Part shown: piece after piece, positions 28,488 through 37,315 of the stretch
Position numbering within the stretch: position 1 is the stretch's first letter
Layout: the number at the start of each line of letters is the position of its first letter
DNA from: an uncultured Mollicutes bacterium
Lineage (GTDB): Bacteria > Bacillota_I > Bacilli_A > Acholeplasmatales > Anaeroplasmataceae
Assembly: GCA_900540705.1 (NCBI GenBank)
Contig: UQGR01000004.1
Coordinates: forward strand, 5,872 to 69,871
Length of the DNA: 64,000 nt
Direction of reading: 5' to 3'
Notes under the pieces: model-generated
Seen by the model: only the letters and a program-made list of their open reading frames with translations
Databases searched by the model: none
What the model was told of the DNA's origin: nothing
Position numbers and translations under genes: made by a program

Positions 28488-29984
28488 TTATTTAAAGATG
28501 TTTTTCAAATAACTAGCATCTGGTAAGACTACATCAATCAATTTTTCCAGGCTAGAATCAGGCTCAGATAAATCAGGTATCATAACCGTTTTACAGCCAG
28601 CTGTCTTAGAAGCGACAATACCATTAGGAGAATCCTCTATAACCAGCATGTCCTCTGTAGGAATATGGAAAAGCTCTTGGATATGATAATAAATATCAGG
28701 ATGTGGTTTCCCCCGAGAAACATTCTTTACAGATACTACTTCACTAAAATAAGAATTTAGTTTTAAATCCTGTAATTTCTTAAGAACAGTTTCCTGATTA
28801 GAAGCTGTGGCAATAATTGTTTTATAACCCTTAGAAGACAAATATTCTAAGGCCTCTACAATTCCCTTTTTTAATTCTAATGGATGCTTCTCCAAATATG
28901 GAGCCATCAGTTCTTTTCTCTTTGCTCGAATCGCATGATAATCTGCAGTTTTTCCCAAGGTTTCTTTTATCAATTCCTCTGCATCCTCTGCATCTAGACT
29001 TCTCAATCTTAATGCATTCTCATAGCTGAGCTCAAACCCAAATTCTTTGGCAGCCTCCATCCAAAATTGGATATATACTTTTTCACTATCTACCATTGTT
29101 CCATCAAAGTCAAAAATTACAAGCTTAGGGTCATACTGACAAGCACGGCCAATTGAGTTCACAATTTTTAGCTTTTCTAAAACCTTCTCTCTTACAGCTT
29201 GCATTGCCTTTGCCCCATATTTTTTAGGGTCAAATTCTTTAGTATTTTCAGATAGATAGGCTCTTATTGCATCCGAATAAACAATTCTAAGCTCAGTCGC
29301 AAAGTTCACCTTACAGATCCCTCGACCGATACACTCCTGGATTTGTTCCTCTGTCAATCCAGAAGCACCATGTAAAACCAAAGGAACATCAACCTTTTCC
29401 CGAATTTGAGTCAATCGTTCATAGTCAAGCTTAGGGGTTGATTTATAAATTCCATGAGCTGTGCCTATTGCTACGGCTAAGGAATCTACTCCTGATTTTT
29501 CAGAAAAATCAGCAGCTGTACTTGGATTTGTATAAATCAGCTTAGAATTCAAAGAATCCTCTTTCCCGCCGATTGCTCCAAGCTCTCCCTCTACAGGAAT
29601 ATCAAATGCCGAACATATTTGGTGAACCTTTTCCGTAAGACGGACATTTTCAATATAAGGAAGCTTAGACCCATCAATCATGATGGAGGTATAACCAGCC
29701 TTTAGAGCCTCTAAAACTAAGTCATAAGAATCTCCATGATCCAAATGCAAGGCAACAGGAACTGTTTTATCCGCCAAGATGGCTTCTGCCATATTCTTAT
29801 AGGCTAATGGTCTAAGATATTTTAATGTTGATGGGGTGGTCTGCAAAATCAAAGGAGATTGATATTTTTGGGCAATATCTAAAACTGCCTTAATCATCTC
29901 TATATTTTCGACGTTAAATGCCCCAATCGCATATTTTTTCTTTTGTGCATCCAAAAGCATTTTTTTGGAAGAAACTAAATTCAT
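28488..29984 (-). CDS. Class II ketose-bisphosphate aldolase fused to HAD phosphatase
   Basis: Residues 1-285 form a class II aldolase of the GatY/KbaY/Fba type: MNLVSSKKMLLDAQ start, metal and catalytic motif HLDHG (80-84), GTAHG (175-179) and LHGASG. Residues about 286-498 form a HAD-family phosphatase like beta-phosphoglucomutase: nucleophile motif DFDGT with Asp292/Asp294, then TASN, KPHP and EDSPNG. The ATG at 29984 is preferred over 29996 because it aligns with the usual family start and AGGATGG precedes it at proper distance. The fusion suggests that a ketose phosphate made by aldol addition is dephosphorylated directly. Adjacent cytidylyltransferase and LicD genes imply that the product feeds a CDP-activated substituent. 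The true substrates cannot be read from sequence. Confidence 0.88.
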   Translation of the reverse strand: MNLVSSKKMLLDAQKKKYAIGAFNVENIEMIKAVLDIAQKYQSPLILQTTPSTLKYLRPLAYKNMAEAILADKTVPVALHLDHGDSYDLVLEALKAGYTSIMIDGSKLPYIENVRLTEKVHQICSAFDIPVEGELGAIGGKEDSLNSKLIYTNPSTAADFSEKSGVDSLAVAIGTAHGIYKSTPKLDYERLTQIREKVDVPLVLHGASGLTEEQIQECIGRGICKVNFATELRIVYSDAIRAYLSENTKEFDPKKYGAKAMQAVREKVLEKLKIVNSIGRACQYDPKLVIFDFDGTMVDSEKVYIQFWMEAAKEFGFELSYENALRLRSLDAEDAEELIKETLGKTADYHAIRAKRKELMAPYLEKHPLELKKGIVEALEYLSSKGYKTIIATASNQETVLKKLQDLKLNSYFSEVVSVKNVSRGKPHPDIYYHIQELFHIPTEDMLVIEDSPNGIVASKTAGCKTVMIPDLSEPDSSLEKLIDVVLPDASYLKNIFK

Positions 29985-29997
29985 AACAGCATCCATC

Positions 29998-30603
29998 CTA
30001 ACATTCGTATTTTTTAGACAATTCTTCCAAGATATATAAATCAGAAGGATAAGTTAATTTTAACAGGTTATCAGCACCTGAGAGGAAATTAGCTTTAATA
30101 CCATAGTATTCATACATTACTCTTGTATCATCCGTCATATCATTAAACTTACCACTCATATATGCATCATATAATAATTTAAAATCAAATCCAGTAGGTG
30201 TGGACATATTGTAGTATTCACTTCTATTCAAATAGCTTCCATCCTTGCGAATGATAGTATTCACCAATGGAGTAACAAACGTGGTAGAAAGATGATCATC
30301 CTCTACAATGGCATGAAGCTGATCTAAAGTTACTAAAGGTCTTGCAGCCTCCAAAATGATTACTCGTTCATAGTCTTTTCTTTTTTTAAGCTCTGCTAAG
30401 CCATTGATTACAGAACAAGAACGTGTGTTTCCGCCTCTTACATCTACACCAACTACTACAATATCCTCTGCAGGAACCACCTGACACATTTTATCATAAA
30501 TATGTCTCCATAATTCTTTTCCCTTAAATTGAATAAATTGCTTCTGTGTTCCAAATCTGGTTCCCTGCCCTGCTGCTAAAATAATGCATCCAACCTTATT
30601 CAT
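29998..30603 (-). CDS. IspD/TarI-like nucleotidyltransferase (probable CDP-alditol or similar synthase)
   Basis: The N-terminus ILAAGQGTRFGTQKQF is the nucleotide-binding loop of the IspD/TarI cytidylyltransferase group. The segment IILEAARPLVTLDQL corresponds to the HDAARPL motif of that group, but His-Asp is replaced by Leu-Glu. The region NMSTPTGFDFKLLYDAY corresponds to the Q-TPQ-F segment. At 201 residues it is slightly shorter than IspD (about 230). It overlaps the licD end by eight bases and is followed one base later by the aldolase-HAD gene, so all three are likely made together. In this context it probably activates a polyol or related phosphate for LicD rather than serving isoprenoid synthesis. 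The exact substrate is unknown. Confidence 0.78.
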   Translation of the reverse strand: MNKVGCIILAAGQGTRFGTQKQFIQFKGKELWRHIYDKMCQVVPAEDIVVVGVDVRGGNTRSCSVINGLAELKKRKDYERVIILEAARPLVTLDQLHAIVEDDHLSTTFVTPLVNTIIRKDGSYLNRSEYYNMSTPTGFDFKLLYDAYMSGKFNDMTDDTRVMYEYYGIKANFLSGADNLLKLTYPSDLYILEELSKKYEC

Positions 30604-31468
30604 TTCTGTCTTTCTCCTCTTCTAATTGTTCTAACTGCTGAATCGCCTGTTCATATGACAACTCACGATTAAAATCAATATATTTTACGTGAAGTGTAGC
30701 TCTTTTATTTTCAGGAGGTAGTTCCATACAATCCTCCCCAAAAAGCTGCACAACATAATTTTTAATTTGAGCAGGAACTAATAAATTTTCTCCTGCAAAA
30801 GGGACATATTTGCCCTCACCAAACATATTCTTTTTATAAATCTTATTCTTCTTTTTACCACGACCTACAAACTCACAATATAGTTCTGTCTTCTGATGGT
30901 CATACTTGGTAACATATTTCAAAAGCTTATTCTTTCGTTTAACAGAAAGCTTACTTGCATAGTTCAGTACCATTTTCTTCAAGCGGCTTGTTGTATGGTA
31001 CCCAATTTTTGTTAAGCTGTTCGCAACCAATAATCTAGTATATAAGAATTGCTTAAATTGATAAAATTTATTTTTGGTAGTATTGTGCAATAGAAAAATA
31101 TCGATGTAAATACCCAAACAGCCACGTCTACAATATTTCTCGTATCCCTCTAAAAAGGTCGTATTCCTTAAGCGAATTTTAGAAAATAGCATTGGAAATT
31201 CCTCTGTATTTCCCTTTTCAAAATAATACTTGGTTGTATCAAGCTTTTCCTCACATACCCTTTTAAATTTCTCATAATTTTCTATATCCATTAAAATATC
31301 CAAATCATCATCCCAAGGAATAAAGCCCTGGTGCCGAATTGCCCCTAATGCAGACCCTCCAGCAAGATAATATGTAATTCCATTTTCTTTACAAATCTTG
31401 TCTATATCCTTTATGATAGACAATAAAACCACATGTAATTTTTCTAATACGACAGAATTATCTGACAT
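30596..31468 (-). CDS. licD: LicD-family phosphotransferase
   Basis: LicD proteins transfer phosphocholine or other phospho-alcohols from CDP donors to glycans. The signature YYLAGGSALGAIRH (33-46) followed by GFIPWDDDLDI (48-58, with Asp53-55 and Asp57) is intact, giving the nucleotidyltransferase-fold metal site. The 290-residue length is typical. The gene is co-directional with, and overlaps, the IspD-like gene, which could supply its CDP-linked donor. No choline kinase or LicC-type gene is in the window, so phosphocholine specifically is not supported. A phosphate-linked polyol, ribitol or glycerol-like group is equally possible. Confidence 0.88.
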   Translation of the reverse strand: MSDNSVVLEKLHVVLLSIIKDIDKICKENGITYYLAGGSALGAIRHQGFIPWDDDLDILMDIENYEKFKRVCEEKLDTTKYYFEKGNTEEFPMLFSKIRLRNTTFLEGYEKYCRRGCLGIYIDIFLLHNTTKNKFYQFKQFLYTRLLVANSLTKIGYHTTSRLKKMVLNYASKLSVKRKNKLLKYVTKYDHQKTELYCEFVGRGKKKNKIYKKNMFGEGKYVPFAGENLLVPAQIKNYVVQLFGEDCMELPPENKRATLHVKYIDFNRELSYEQAIQQLEQLEEEKDRNE

Positions 31469-31477
31469 AGTCTCACC

Positions 31478-32587
31478 TCATTTAGTCAATAAGCTCAGAT
31501 AAAGAGATTCTAAACGTTTGCTTTCCTCAAGAATATTATAATTTTCATAAGAAGCTAATTTTGACGGTTTTTGAGAAAAATCAAAACTTGTGATTGCTTC
31601 ACTCCATACCTGAGGAGAATCAATACTTAGGAAACGGGTAGTATCTAATATTTTTACCTCTATTGTAATTTTATCCGAAAAAAAGCATGGAAGCTCATTG
31701 ACCTGTGCTTCAATTCCTACAACAGGCAATCCCTCATATTTTGAAGGGAGTACGAAACAATCAAACAAATTATAGATTCGATAGGAATCTGTGATTTCTC
31801 CTAAATAAAGTACTGAATCTAACAAATTTGCTTCCTCTGTATACTCCTTCATACGAGCTTCTAAAACACCAGTTCCAGCAACCACCAAAACAGCATCTGA
31901 ATTTATTTTTTTTACTTCTTTTAAAATATCTAATAGGAAGAAAACATTCTTTTGGTCTGTAAGTCTTCCTACAAATCCTAAAATAAACTTATCCTCTAGA
32001 TGATATTCCTTTACTAGCTGGTGTTTCAATTCTAAATTCTTTTGAAATGCCTCCATTGAAATTGCATTATTGATTACTGTATATTTTTTCTTATGAAATA
32101 AATATTTCCCAGCCAAGTCTGAACATGCAAAATAGACATTAGATTTTCTTAAAACCAAATTTGCTATCAAACGATTACGGATATTTTTAAGTGTCGATTC
32201 TGCTCCCTTAGTCGCATGACTATGAATAATTCTAACTGGTATTTTATATTTCTTGGCATACTTTAAATAAAAAATTCCTTGGGTTGTTACATTGCAATGC
32301 AAAATATCATAGTCGTGATGCTCTCGCATAAAATTACGGATATCCTTTCTTAATTCTAATAAAGAATGTTCCTTTAAATTCTTTACTAAAAAGAGGCGAA
32401 TTCCTTTATTTTCACAAAAGGAGATATGTGCCTGAGATGGCCGCAAATTACTAGCCACAATATCAATCTCAAATAAATCCATATTTAAATGCTGTATATA
32501 ATTAAAAACAAAGGCTGCTACACCATTGTTTTGTGTGATAGATGGAAGAACGTACAAAATTTTAATTTTTCTATTCAACTGTTTCAA
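31478..32587 (-). CDS. GT4-family glycosyltransferase (EpsF-like)
   Basis: This is a GT-B fold enzyme with ILYVLPSITQNNGVAAFVFNY at the N-terminus; within it the loop NNGVA marks the acceptor-side glycine turn. The donor-binding domain contains FVGRLTDQKN and the signature LPSKYEGLPVVGIEAQ (E-x7-E). It transfers a sugar from a nucleotide donor with retention, in the cytoplasm, during repeat-unit assembly. The start is a TTG at 32587 with GGGGGAAG five bases upstream; it overlaps the upstream GT2 gene by 17 bases. Sugar specificity is unknown. Confidence 0.88.
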   Translation of the reverse strand: MKQLNRKIKILYVLPSITQNNGVAAFVFNYIQHLNMDLFEIDIVASNLRPSQAHISFCENKGIRLFLVKNLKEHSLLELRKDIRNFMREHHDYDILHCNVTTQGIFYLKYAKKYKIPVRIIHSHATKGAESTLKNIRNRLIANLVLRKSNVYFACSDLAGKYLFHKKKYTVINNAISMEAFQKNLELKHQLVKEYHLEDKFILGFVGRLTDQKNVFFLLDILKEVKKINSDAVLVVAGTGVLEARMKEYTEEANLLDSVLYLGEITDSYRIYNLFDCFVLPSKYEGLPVVGIEAQVNELPCFFSDKITIEVKILDTTRFLSIDSPQVWSEAITSFDFSQKPSKLASYENYNILEESKRLESLYLSLLTK

Positions 32588-33395
32588 GGATTCTTCCCCC
32601 TATTACCTTTAATTCCTTTTTATACTTTCTCTTTAAATACTTAAGTCCTTTAATATGTTCGTAATTATGCTTACTAAAAAATTTCTTTCTAGAAATTCTC
32701 TGCCAATGATGTAAAACTGTACAATTCTTATAATAGATGACCTTTAAGCCTAAGCTCCAGCTTCTTAAACAATATTCCACATCCTCTGGTGCATAAAAGA
32801 TATGCTCATCCAATAAACCGATCTGGTCATAGGCATCTCTTCTCATAATCCAGCAGGCAGACATCAAATACCCTACAGGGAAAAAGTCATCTTCTTCATC
32901 ATAGTTGACATGTTCTAAGGACTCGGCCTTTTTTCGAAAGGATTTAAAAGGTAAAACCTTATACATCTTTTCCTTTGTGGTCGGAATATTTCTTCCAGAG
33001 TATTGAAGTACACCTTTAGCATTTACTAGCTTTGGACCGACAATACCACATTGCGGATGGTCATCTAAAAATGCTAATACGTCCATAAAACCAGATTCAT
33101 CAACAATCTCTGTGTCAGAATCCAAGATGCAAATATAATCTACATCATTCAGTTCCTTTAAGCCAATATTTCTACTTTTTGTTGTTCCATAGTTCTTATC
33201 CAAGTAATTCACAATGATATTATCATGCTCTTCACTATATTTCTTCAAAATGCTACAGGAATCATCTTGAGAGCCGTTATCCACAATGGAGATATAACAC
33301 TTCACTTTAGACAAAGCTAAAATAGAATCTAAACACTTGGCTATATATTTATCTGAATTCCAGGTAAGAATAACAAAACCAAGACTTTTCATCAT
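32571..33395 (-). CDS. GT2-family glycosyltransferase
   Basis: The GT-A fold is shown by GFVILTWNSDKYIAKCLDS at the N-terminus, SIVDNGSQDDS (donor Asp), NYLDKNYGTTKSRNIGL and the DxD motif ILDSDTE. The later part, DAYDQIGLLDEHIFYAPEDVEYC (key residues E and D of PEDVEYCLR), is typical of rhamnosyltransferase-like GT2 enzymes acting on lipid-linked acceptors. The 274-residue length is normal. The start overlaps the sugar-transferase stop by four bases, and GGAGAT lies upstream. It likely adds the second or a later sugar of the repeat unit. Confidence 0.88.
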   Translation of the reverse strand: MMKSLGFVILTWNSDKYIAKCLDSILALSKVKCYISIVDNGSQDDSCSILKKYSEEHDNIIVNYLDKNYGTTKSRNIGLKELNDVDYICILDSDTEIVDESGFMDVLAFLDDHPQCGIVGPKLVNAKGVLQYSGRNIPTTKEKMYKVLPFKSFRKKAESLEHVNYDEEDDFFPVGYLMSACWIMRRDAYDQIGLLDEHIFYAPEDVEYCLRSWSLGLKVIYYKNCTVLHHWQRISRKKFFSKHNYEHIKGLKYLKRKYKKELKVIGGRILETVE

Positions 33396-34060
33396 TTTGC
33401 GCCATCTCCTTTAAATACTCCAATTACGGTATGGAATAAAATTCTTGTATCCAGCCAAAAGCCTCTTTTCACAGGATAGTACAATTCCATCTTAATTCTT
33501 TCTTCATAGGATATATCGCTTCTGCCATGACTTGCCCAAAAGCCAGTAAGCCCAGGTTTAACCTTCAACAATAAAGCCTGATTCTCTCCATATCTTTCTA
33601 GCTCCTCCTGTAAAATAGGTCTCCACCCCACTACAGACATCTGACCAATAAAAATATTCCAAAGCTGAGGCAGCTCATCTAAGCTTGTCTTACGTAGAAT
33701 CTTTCCTATTTTAGTAACTCGTGGATCATTTGTAATTTTGAAATCCTTACGATATTCCTCCAGCTGTTCAGGGGTCAATATTTCCTCAATCGGTCTTGGA
33801 TCATATCTCATACTACGAAATTTCCAAACCTTAAACATTTTTCCCTTTTTTCCGACTCTTTTATGTCCATAAAACACTGGACCTTTTGAAGAGCATTTTA
33901 CTAAAATGGCAATAAGAAGGTATAGCCAACTAAAAATAATAAGAGCTAATCCAGAAGATACAATATCAAATAATCTTTTACAGAAAGAAAAGATAGGTTT
34001 TTTTCTATAAAGAGACGGACTATACTCCATCGTCAAACTCTCTTTAACTGATTTTCTCAC
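33392..34060 (-). CDS. Initiating undecaprenyl-phosphate sugar-1-phosphate transferase
   Basis: This short-form bacterial sugar transferase (polyprenyl-phosphate phosphoglycosyltransferase) starts repeat-unit synthesis by loading the first sugar phosphate on undecaprenyl phosphate. One membrane segment (about 28-52) follows the motif KRLFDIVSSG. Catalytic landmarks are KGPVFYGHKRVGKKG, KVWKFRSM, RKTSLDELPQLWN (the Asp-Glu pair) and KPGLTGFWASHGRSD. Translation starts at GTG 34060 with AGGAG nine bases before. At 222 residues it is the monotopic class (as in EpsL, PglC and WcaJ C-terminal halves). It is the first recognisable enzyme of the downstream polysaccharide operon. Confidence 0.92.
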   Translation of the reverse strand: MRKSVKESLTMEYSPSLYRKKPIFSFCKRLFDIVSSGLALIIFSWLYLLIAILVKCSSKGPVFYGHKRVGKKGKMFKVWKFRSMRYDPRPIEEILTPEQLEEYRKDFKITNDPRVTKIGKILRKTSLDELPQLWNIFIGQMSVVGWRPILQEELERYGENQALLLKVKPGLTGFWASHGRSDISYEERIKMELYYPVKRGFWLDTRILFHTVIGVFKGDGAK

Positions 34061-34112
34061 TTATAACAACTCCTAATCAAATTTCATTTCAATGTGTTTT
34101 AAAAGATTTAAA

Positions 34113-34631
34113 TCAACATCTCAGCACAGAATTTAAAATGAATTTAGGTTGTATACTATTTATAGTATTATAAATAAATTGATTTTTATTTAAATCAGCA
34201 GAATAAAGTTCTGTTTTTCTAAATTTATTCTTCTTTACCTGTGGCAAAATATATTCTATAGCTAAAACCATAAAAGAAATCACTAAAACAATGCTAATTA
34301 AATAAAACACTAGATTCATAATCGTATAGGAAAATGTATTATCAAACAATTTAGTAGATATAAAAGTATTGTTTAAACATAAATACTGTAAGCAGTCCTT
34401 TTGGTTGCATAACACAAAAACACATTTTGAAGAACAATTATATAAGATATCGATTCCTAAACCTTGTCGATATAGACAAGAAAAAATATAATAAGAAATC
34501 CCAATCGCAAACAAATAGAAAGAGAATATTTTTACTCCTTTAGAGTAAACGGAGGCAATAACTAGAGCTGTGGCGCATAACAAAACAATAAGTACATTAT
34601 TTCCAATAAAATCCATTAAAAACTCTAGCAT
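34113..34631 (-). CDS. Small membrane protein of unknown function
   Basis: I do not recognise this 172-residue protein. It has four hydrophobic segments (about residues 10-25, 30-48, near 95 and 105-128), a Cys-rich extracytoplasmic or loop stretch (CSSKCVFVLCNQKDCLQYLC, cysteines at short spacing) and a basic C-terminal tail. The ATG at 34631 is chosen because GGTGAGG lies just before it; a GTG at 34643 is the alternative. It is the first gene of the operon that continues into the initiating transferase, after the terminator of the preceding Wzy gene, so a part in polysaccharide assembly is plausible only by position. Confidence 0.6.
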   Translation of the reverse strand: MLEFLMDFIGNNVLIVLLCATALVIASVYSKGVKIFSFYLFAIGISYYIFSCLYRQGLGIDILYNCSSKCVFVLCNQKDCLQYLCLNNTFISTKLFDNTFSYTIMNLVFYLISIVLVISFMVLAIEYILPQVKKNKFRKTELYSADLNKNQFIYNTINSIQPKFILNSVLRC

Positions 34632-34721
34632 TATCCTCACCACCTAAAAGTTACAATTCTCTAACATAATAATTTTACCATTTTTAGGCAAGATTAACAA
34701 CAAAATCTATAAAATTAAAAC

Positions 34722-34764
34722 AAAAAAAAGACACATTTTAAAGGAAAACCTTTAAAAAATGTCT
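34722..34764 (-). terminator. Terminator after the Wzy/ligase-like gene
   Basis: On the minus strand, AGACATTTTTTAAAGG pairs with CCTTTAAAATGTGTCT around a TTTT loop and is followed by a run of eight T. It divides the polysaccharide locus into separate transcripts. Confidence 0.85.
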
Positions 34765-34797
34765 AATCGATTTAACGAAACTATAAATTTAAAATTT

Positions 34798-36270
34798 TTA
34801 TTCCTGTATTGTTACAGATGTATTTCCCTTTTCAGAAAGGCTAGCATCTATAACGGCGAGAATTACCATAAGTGGTATCATAAAATAATACATATGGTAA
34901 GTATTATCAATCATCCCATAAATATCTACAATGAAAAGTCCTATTCCAACTGTAAGGAAAAATAATTTATTGCATTTCCATAGATTCCAATATTTTTGAA
35001 TGAAATGAAAAATTAGGAAAACAATTCCAGCAATGCCGCCCGCCGCTAAAGTCTCAAAAAAGGTAGAGTGAAATACAACTGGTGTAAGCTTAACTCCAGA
35101 AGCTGTAATACTTCCCTCTCGAAGCTCACATATAATCCCCGGACCCAAAATACGCGTCAAAGGATTGCTGTTCCAATGGCGATAAGCAATTCCCCACAGC
35201 TCTTTTCGCCCATTGTCATCTAGGTGCTCTGTAAAGACCAGCTTCATCACATTTTCTACCAGCTTTATGACCTGATCCTTAAAACAAACCATACCTATTA
35301 AAATTAAAACACCATAGATAAAGAATAATTTTACATAGTTTAGCTCTCTACCTCTAAATCTAACTGTTATCTTTACTTTATTTCCATCTTCTATAAATTT
35401 TCTAGCATTTTTGGCTTTAAAAAGTAAGATTACATAAAGAATTCCAATCTCTAAAAACCCAAACAAATAGGAGCCTCTGCTCGTCGTCAAGATTAAACCA
35501 ACAATAGAAAGTATAATTTTTAAATTTTGAAACAAAATACCTCCGGCCTTCTCTTCATTTCCCATCAGGTAAAAGATGAATGGCAAGGATACGCAAATCA
35601 TAATCCCTGCTTCATTACATAGTCCCCAGCCCATATAGTACCAAAGCTTCAATATATTGGAAACCTCATGCCTTTTTGATAAAACAATCAAGGAGCATTC
35701 TGCCGTAAGAATCAAAGCCAAATAGGACATACTCACAGCTAGGAGATGAATTGAATCCTTTTTAATTCCGTTGACCATTATACAATATAAAATTAAATAT
35801 CCTAAATTACCAAAAAAGAAAAAATAAAATACCTCATTACCCTTGGGAACCGTTCTACACCAAAAAATTGGAAGTATATTAATAATGGCCAAACCCAACA
35901 AACCATAAAGACAATGCATCTTTTTTAAATGAATTCCATTTCTAAAAGAAAAAAACAAAATAAGAATGACAAAAGCTCCCCCTAAAAGGAGAATCGGAAT
36001 TGGCATTTCGTTATTCGAGAATCCTTCGTTAATCATAAAAATGAAATAAATTACATGTGGTATGATATATTTTAAATCCTTAGTTAATATCAACGCAACG
36101 GCAGCCATAAGAATCATGAGTATCATGCCTAGAGTACTCTGAAACTTCCATCCAAACACTGTGATTACAGCAATCAAGCCAGCATATATTTCATTGAAAT
36201 ACTTCTTTTCTGTTAGCTTAAGAATATTAAGATTTATTTTTTTATAGTATTCCTTTACCGCTGTAACCAT
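34798..36270 (-). CDS. Wzy/O-antigen-ligase-type membrane protein, paralogue A
   Basis: This 490-residue protein has about 12 hydrophobic helices. The loop LWYYMGWGLCNEAGIMIC and the later GRKELWGIAYRHWNSNP and LGPGI segments are shared almost residue for residue with the protein encoded at 43584-44978. The two are recent-looking paralogues with the same length class, topology and C-terminal DIYGMIDNTYHMYYFMI. Such proteins carry the Wzy_C domain of polymerases and ligases. The gene has its own extended -10 promoter and its own terminator, so it is a single-gene transcript. Confidence 0.8.
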   Translation of the reverse strand: MVTAVKEYYKKINLNILKLTEKKYFNEIYAGLIAVITVFGWKFQSTLGMILMILMAAVALILTKDLKYIIPHVIYFIFMINEGFSNNEMPIPILLLGGAFVILILFFSFRNGIHLKKMHCLYGLLGLAIINILPIFWCRTVPKGNEVFYFFFFGNLGYLILYCIMVNGIKKDSIHLLAVSMSYLALILTAECSLIVLSKRHEVSNILKLWYYMGWGLCNEAGIMICVSLPFIFYLMGNEEKAGGILFQNLKIILSIVGLILTTSRGSYLFGFLEIGILYVILLFKAKNARKFIEDGNKVKITVRFRGRELNYVKLFFIYGVLILIGMVCFKDQVIKLVENVMKLVFTEHLDDNGRKELWGIAYRHWNSNPLTRILGPGIICELREGSITASGVKLTPVVFHSTFFETLAAGGIAGIVFLIFHFIQKYWNLWKCNKLFFLTVGIGLFIVDIYGMIDNTYHMYYFMIPLMVILAVIDASLSEKGNTSVTIQE

Positions 36271-36295
36271 ATATCTATCCTCTTAATTCTTTTTT

Positions 36296-36301
36296 ATTAT
36301 A
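36296..36301 (-). promoter_or_regulatory. Extended -10 promoter of paralogue A
   Basis: On the minus strand TGGTATAAT (-10 hexamer at 36296-36301) lies 26 bases before the start codon at 36270. No good -35 box is visible, which fits an extended -10 promoter. Confidence 0.55.
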
Positions 36302-36346
36302 CCACAAAAGTAGTACAATTGTTATAAAAAAATGAAAAATCTAAAT

Positions 36347-37297
36347 TTACTTTTTCTGAGCTTGCCAAATTAATTTCGACAAATATTCCTCAAACTCATA
36401 TTGAGGGTACCAGCCTAAATTTCTGATTTTCTCAGATGAAACAGCATATCTTAAATCATGCCCTTTTCTATCCTCTACAAAAGATATCAAACTATAGGGT
36501 CTTTGTAGCTTATCTAAAATCAACTTGATGATAGTTAGATTGCTTTTCTCGTTATACCCACTAATATTATAAATTTCTCCTAGCTTTCCTTTTTTTAAAA
36601 TCAAATCTATCGCTCTGCAATGATCTAGAACATAAATCCAATCTCTAACATTTTCTCCTGTTCCATACACTGGAATGAATTCATTGTTACAGGCTTTTTG
36701 AATAACTAATGGAATCAGCTTCTCTTCATTTTGATTTGGTCCATAATTGTTGGTACATCTGCTGATGGTAACTGGTACTCCAAAGGTTCTTTGATAGGAT
36801 AATACCAACAAATCAGCGGCAGCCTTGGAGGCAGAATATGGACTACTAGGATGTAAGGCATCTTCTTCCTTAAATTTTCTTTCCTTAGACTCTATTGGTA
36901 AGTCCCCATAAACCTCATCTGTTGATATTTGATGAAATCTCTGTATCCCATAACAGCAGCAGGCTTCTAATAAAACCTGTACTCCTACTACATTAGACTC
37001 CACAAAAACAAACGGAGCTTCTATACTACGGTCTACATGCGTTTCTGCAGCGAAATTTACCACTATATCAAATTTTTCCTGTTCAAATAAAGATTTGACA
37101 GACGCAGTATCACAGATATCTCCTTGAATAAATTTAAAATTAGGAGCTTGTAAAATGCCTTTTAAAAAATCTAAACTACCAGCATAGGTCAGCTTATCAA
37201 AGCATATAAAGCTATCTAAAGGATACTTCTTGACCATATAACTACAAAAGTTACTTCCAATGAATCCTGCTCCCCCAGTAATTAGAAATTTTGTCAT
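36347..37297 (-). CDS. rmlB: dTDP-glucose 4,6-dehydratase
   Basis: RmlB makes dTDP-4-keto-6-deoxyglucose, precursor of rhamnose and other deoxysugars. The Rossmann motif GGAGFIG (8-14), the catalytic STDEVYG (125-131, with Thr126-Asp127-Glu128) and Tyr154-x3-Lys158 in SPYSASK are intact. Substrate-loop features NYGPNQ and GTGENVRDWIYV are present. The 316-residue length is on the short side of normal. AGGAG precedes the start. No rmlA, rmlC or rmlD is in the window, so the other steps must be encoded elsewhere or the keto-sugar goes into another product. It lies downstream of the second flippase gene. Confidence 0.93.
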   Translation of the reverse strand: MTKFLITGGAGFIGSNFCSYMVKKYPLDSFICFDKLTYAGSLDFLKGILQAPNFKFIQGDICDTASVKSLFEQEKFDIVVNFAAETHVDRSIEAPFVFVESNVVGVQVLLEACCCYGIQRFHQISTDEVYGDLPIESKERKFKEEDALHPSSPYSASKAAADLLVLSYQRTFGVPVTISRCTNNYGPNQNEEKLIPLVIQKACNNEFIPVYGTGENVRDWIYVLDHCRAIDLILKKGKLGEIYNISGYNEKSNLTIIKLILDKLQRPYSLISFVEDRKGHDLRYAVSSEKIRNLGWYPQYEFEEYLSKLIWQAQKK

Positions 37298-37315
37298 TTC
37301 AACTCCTCCTTATAC

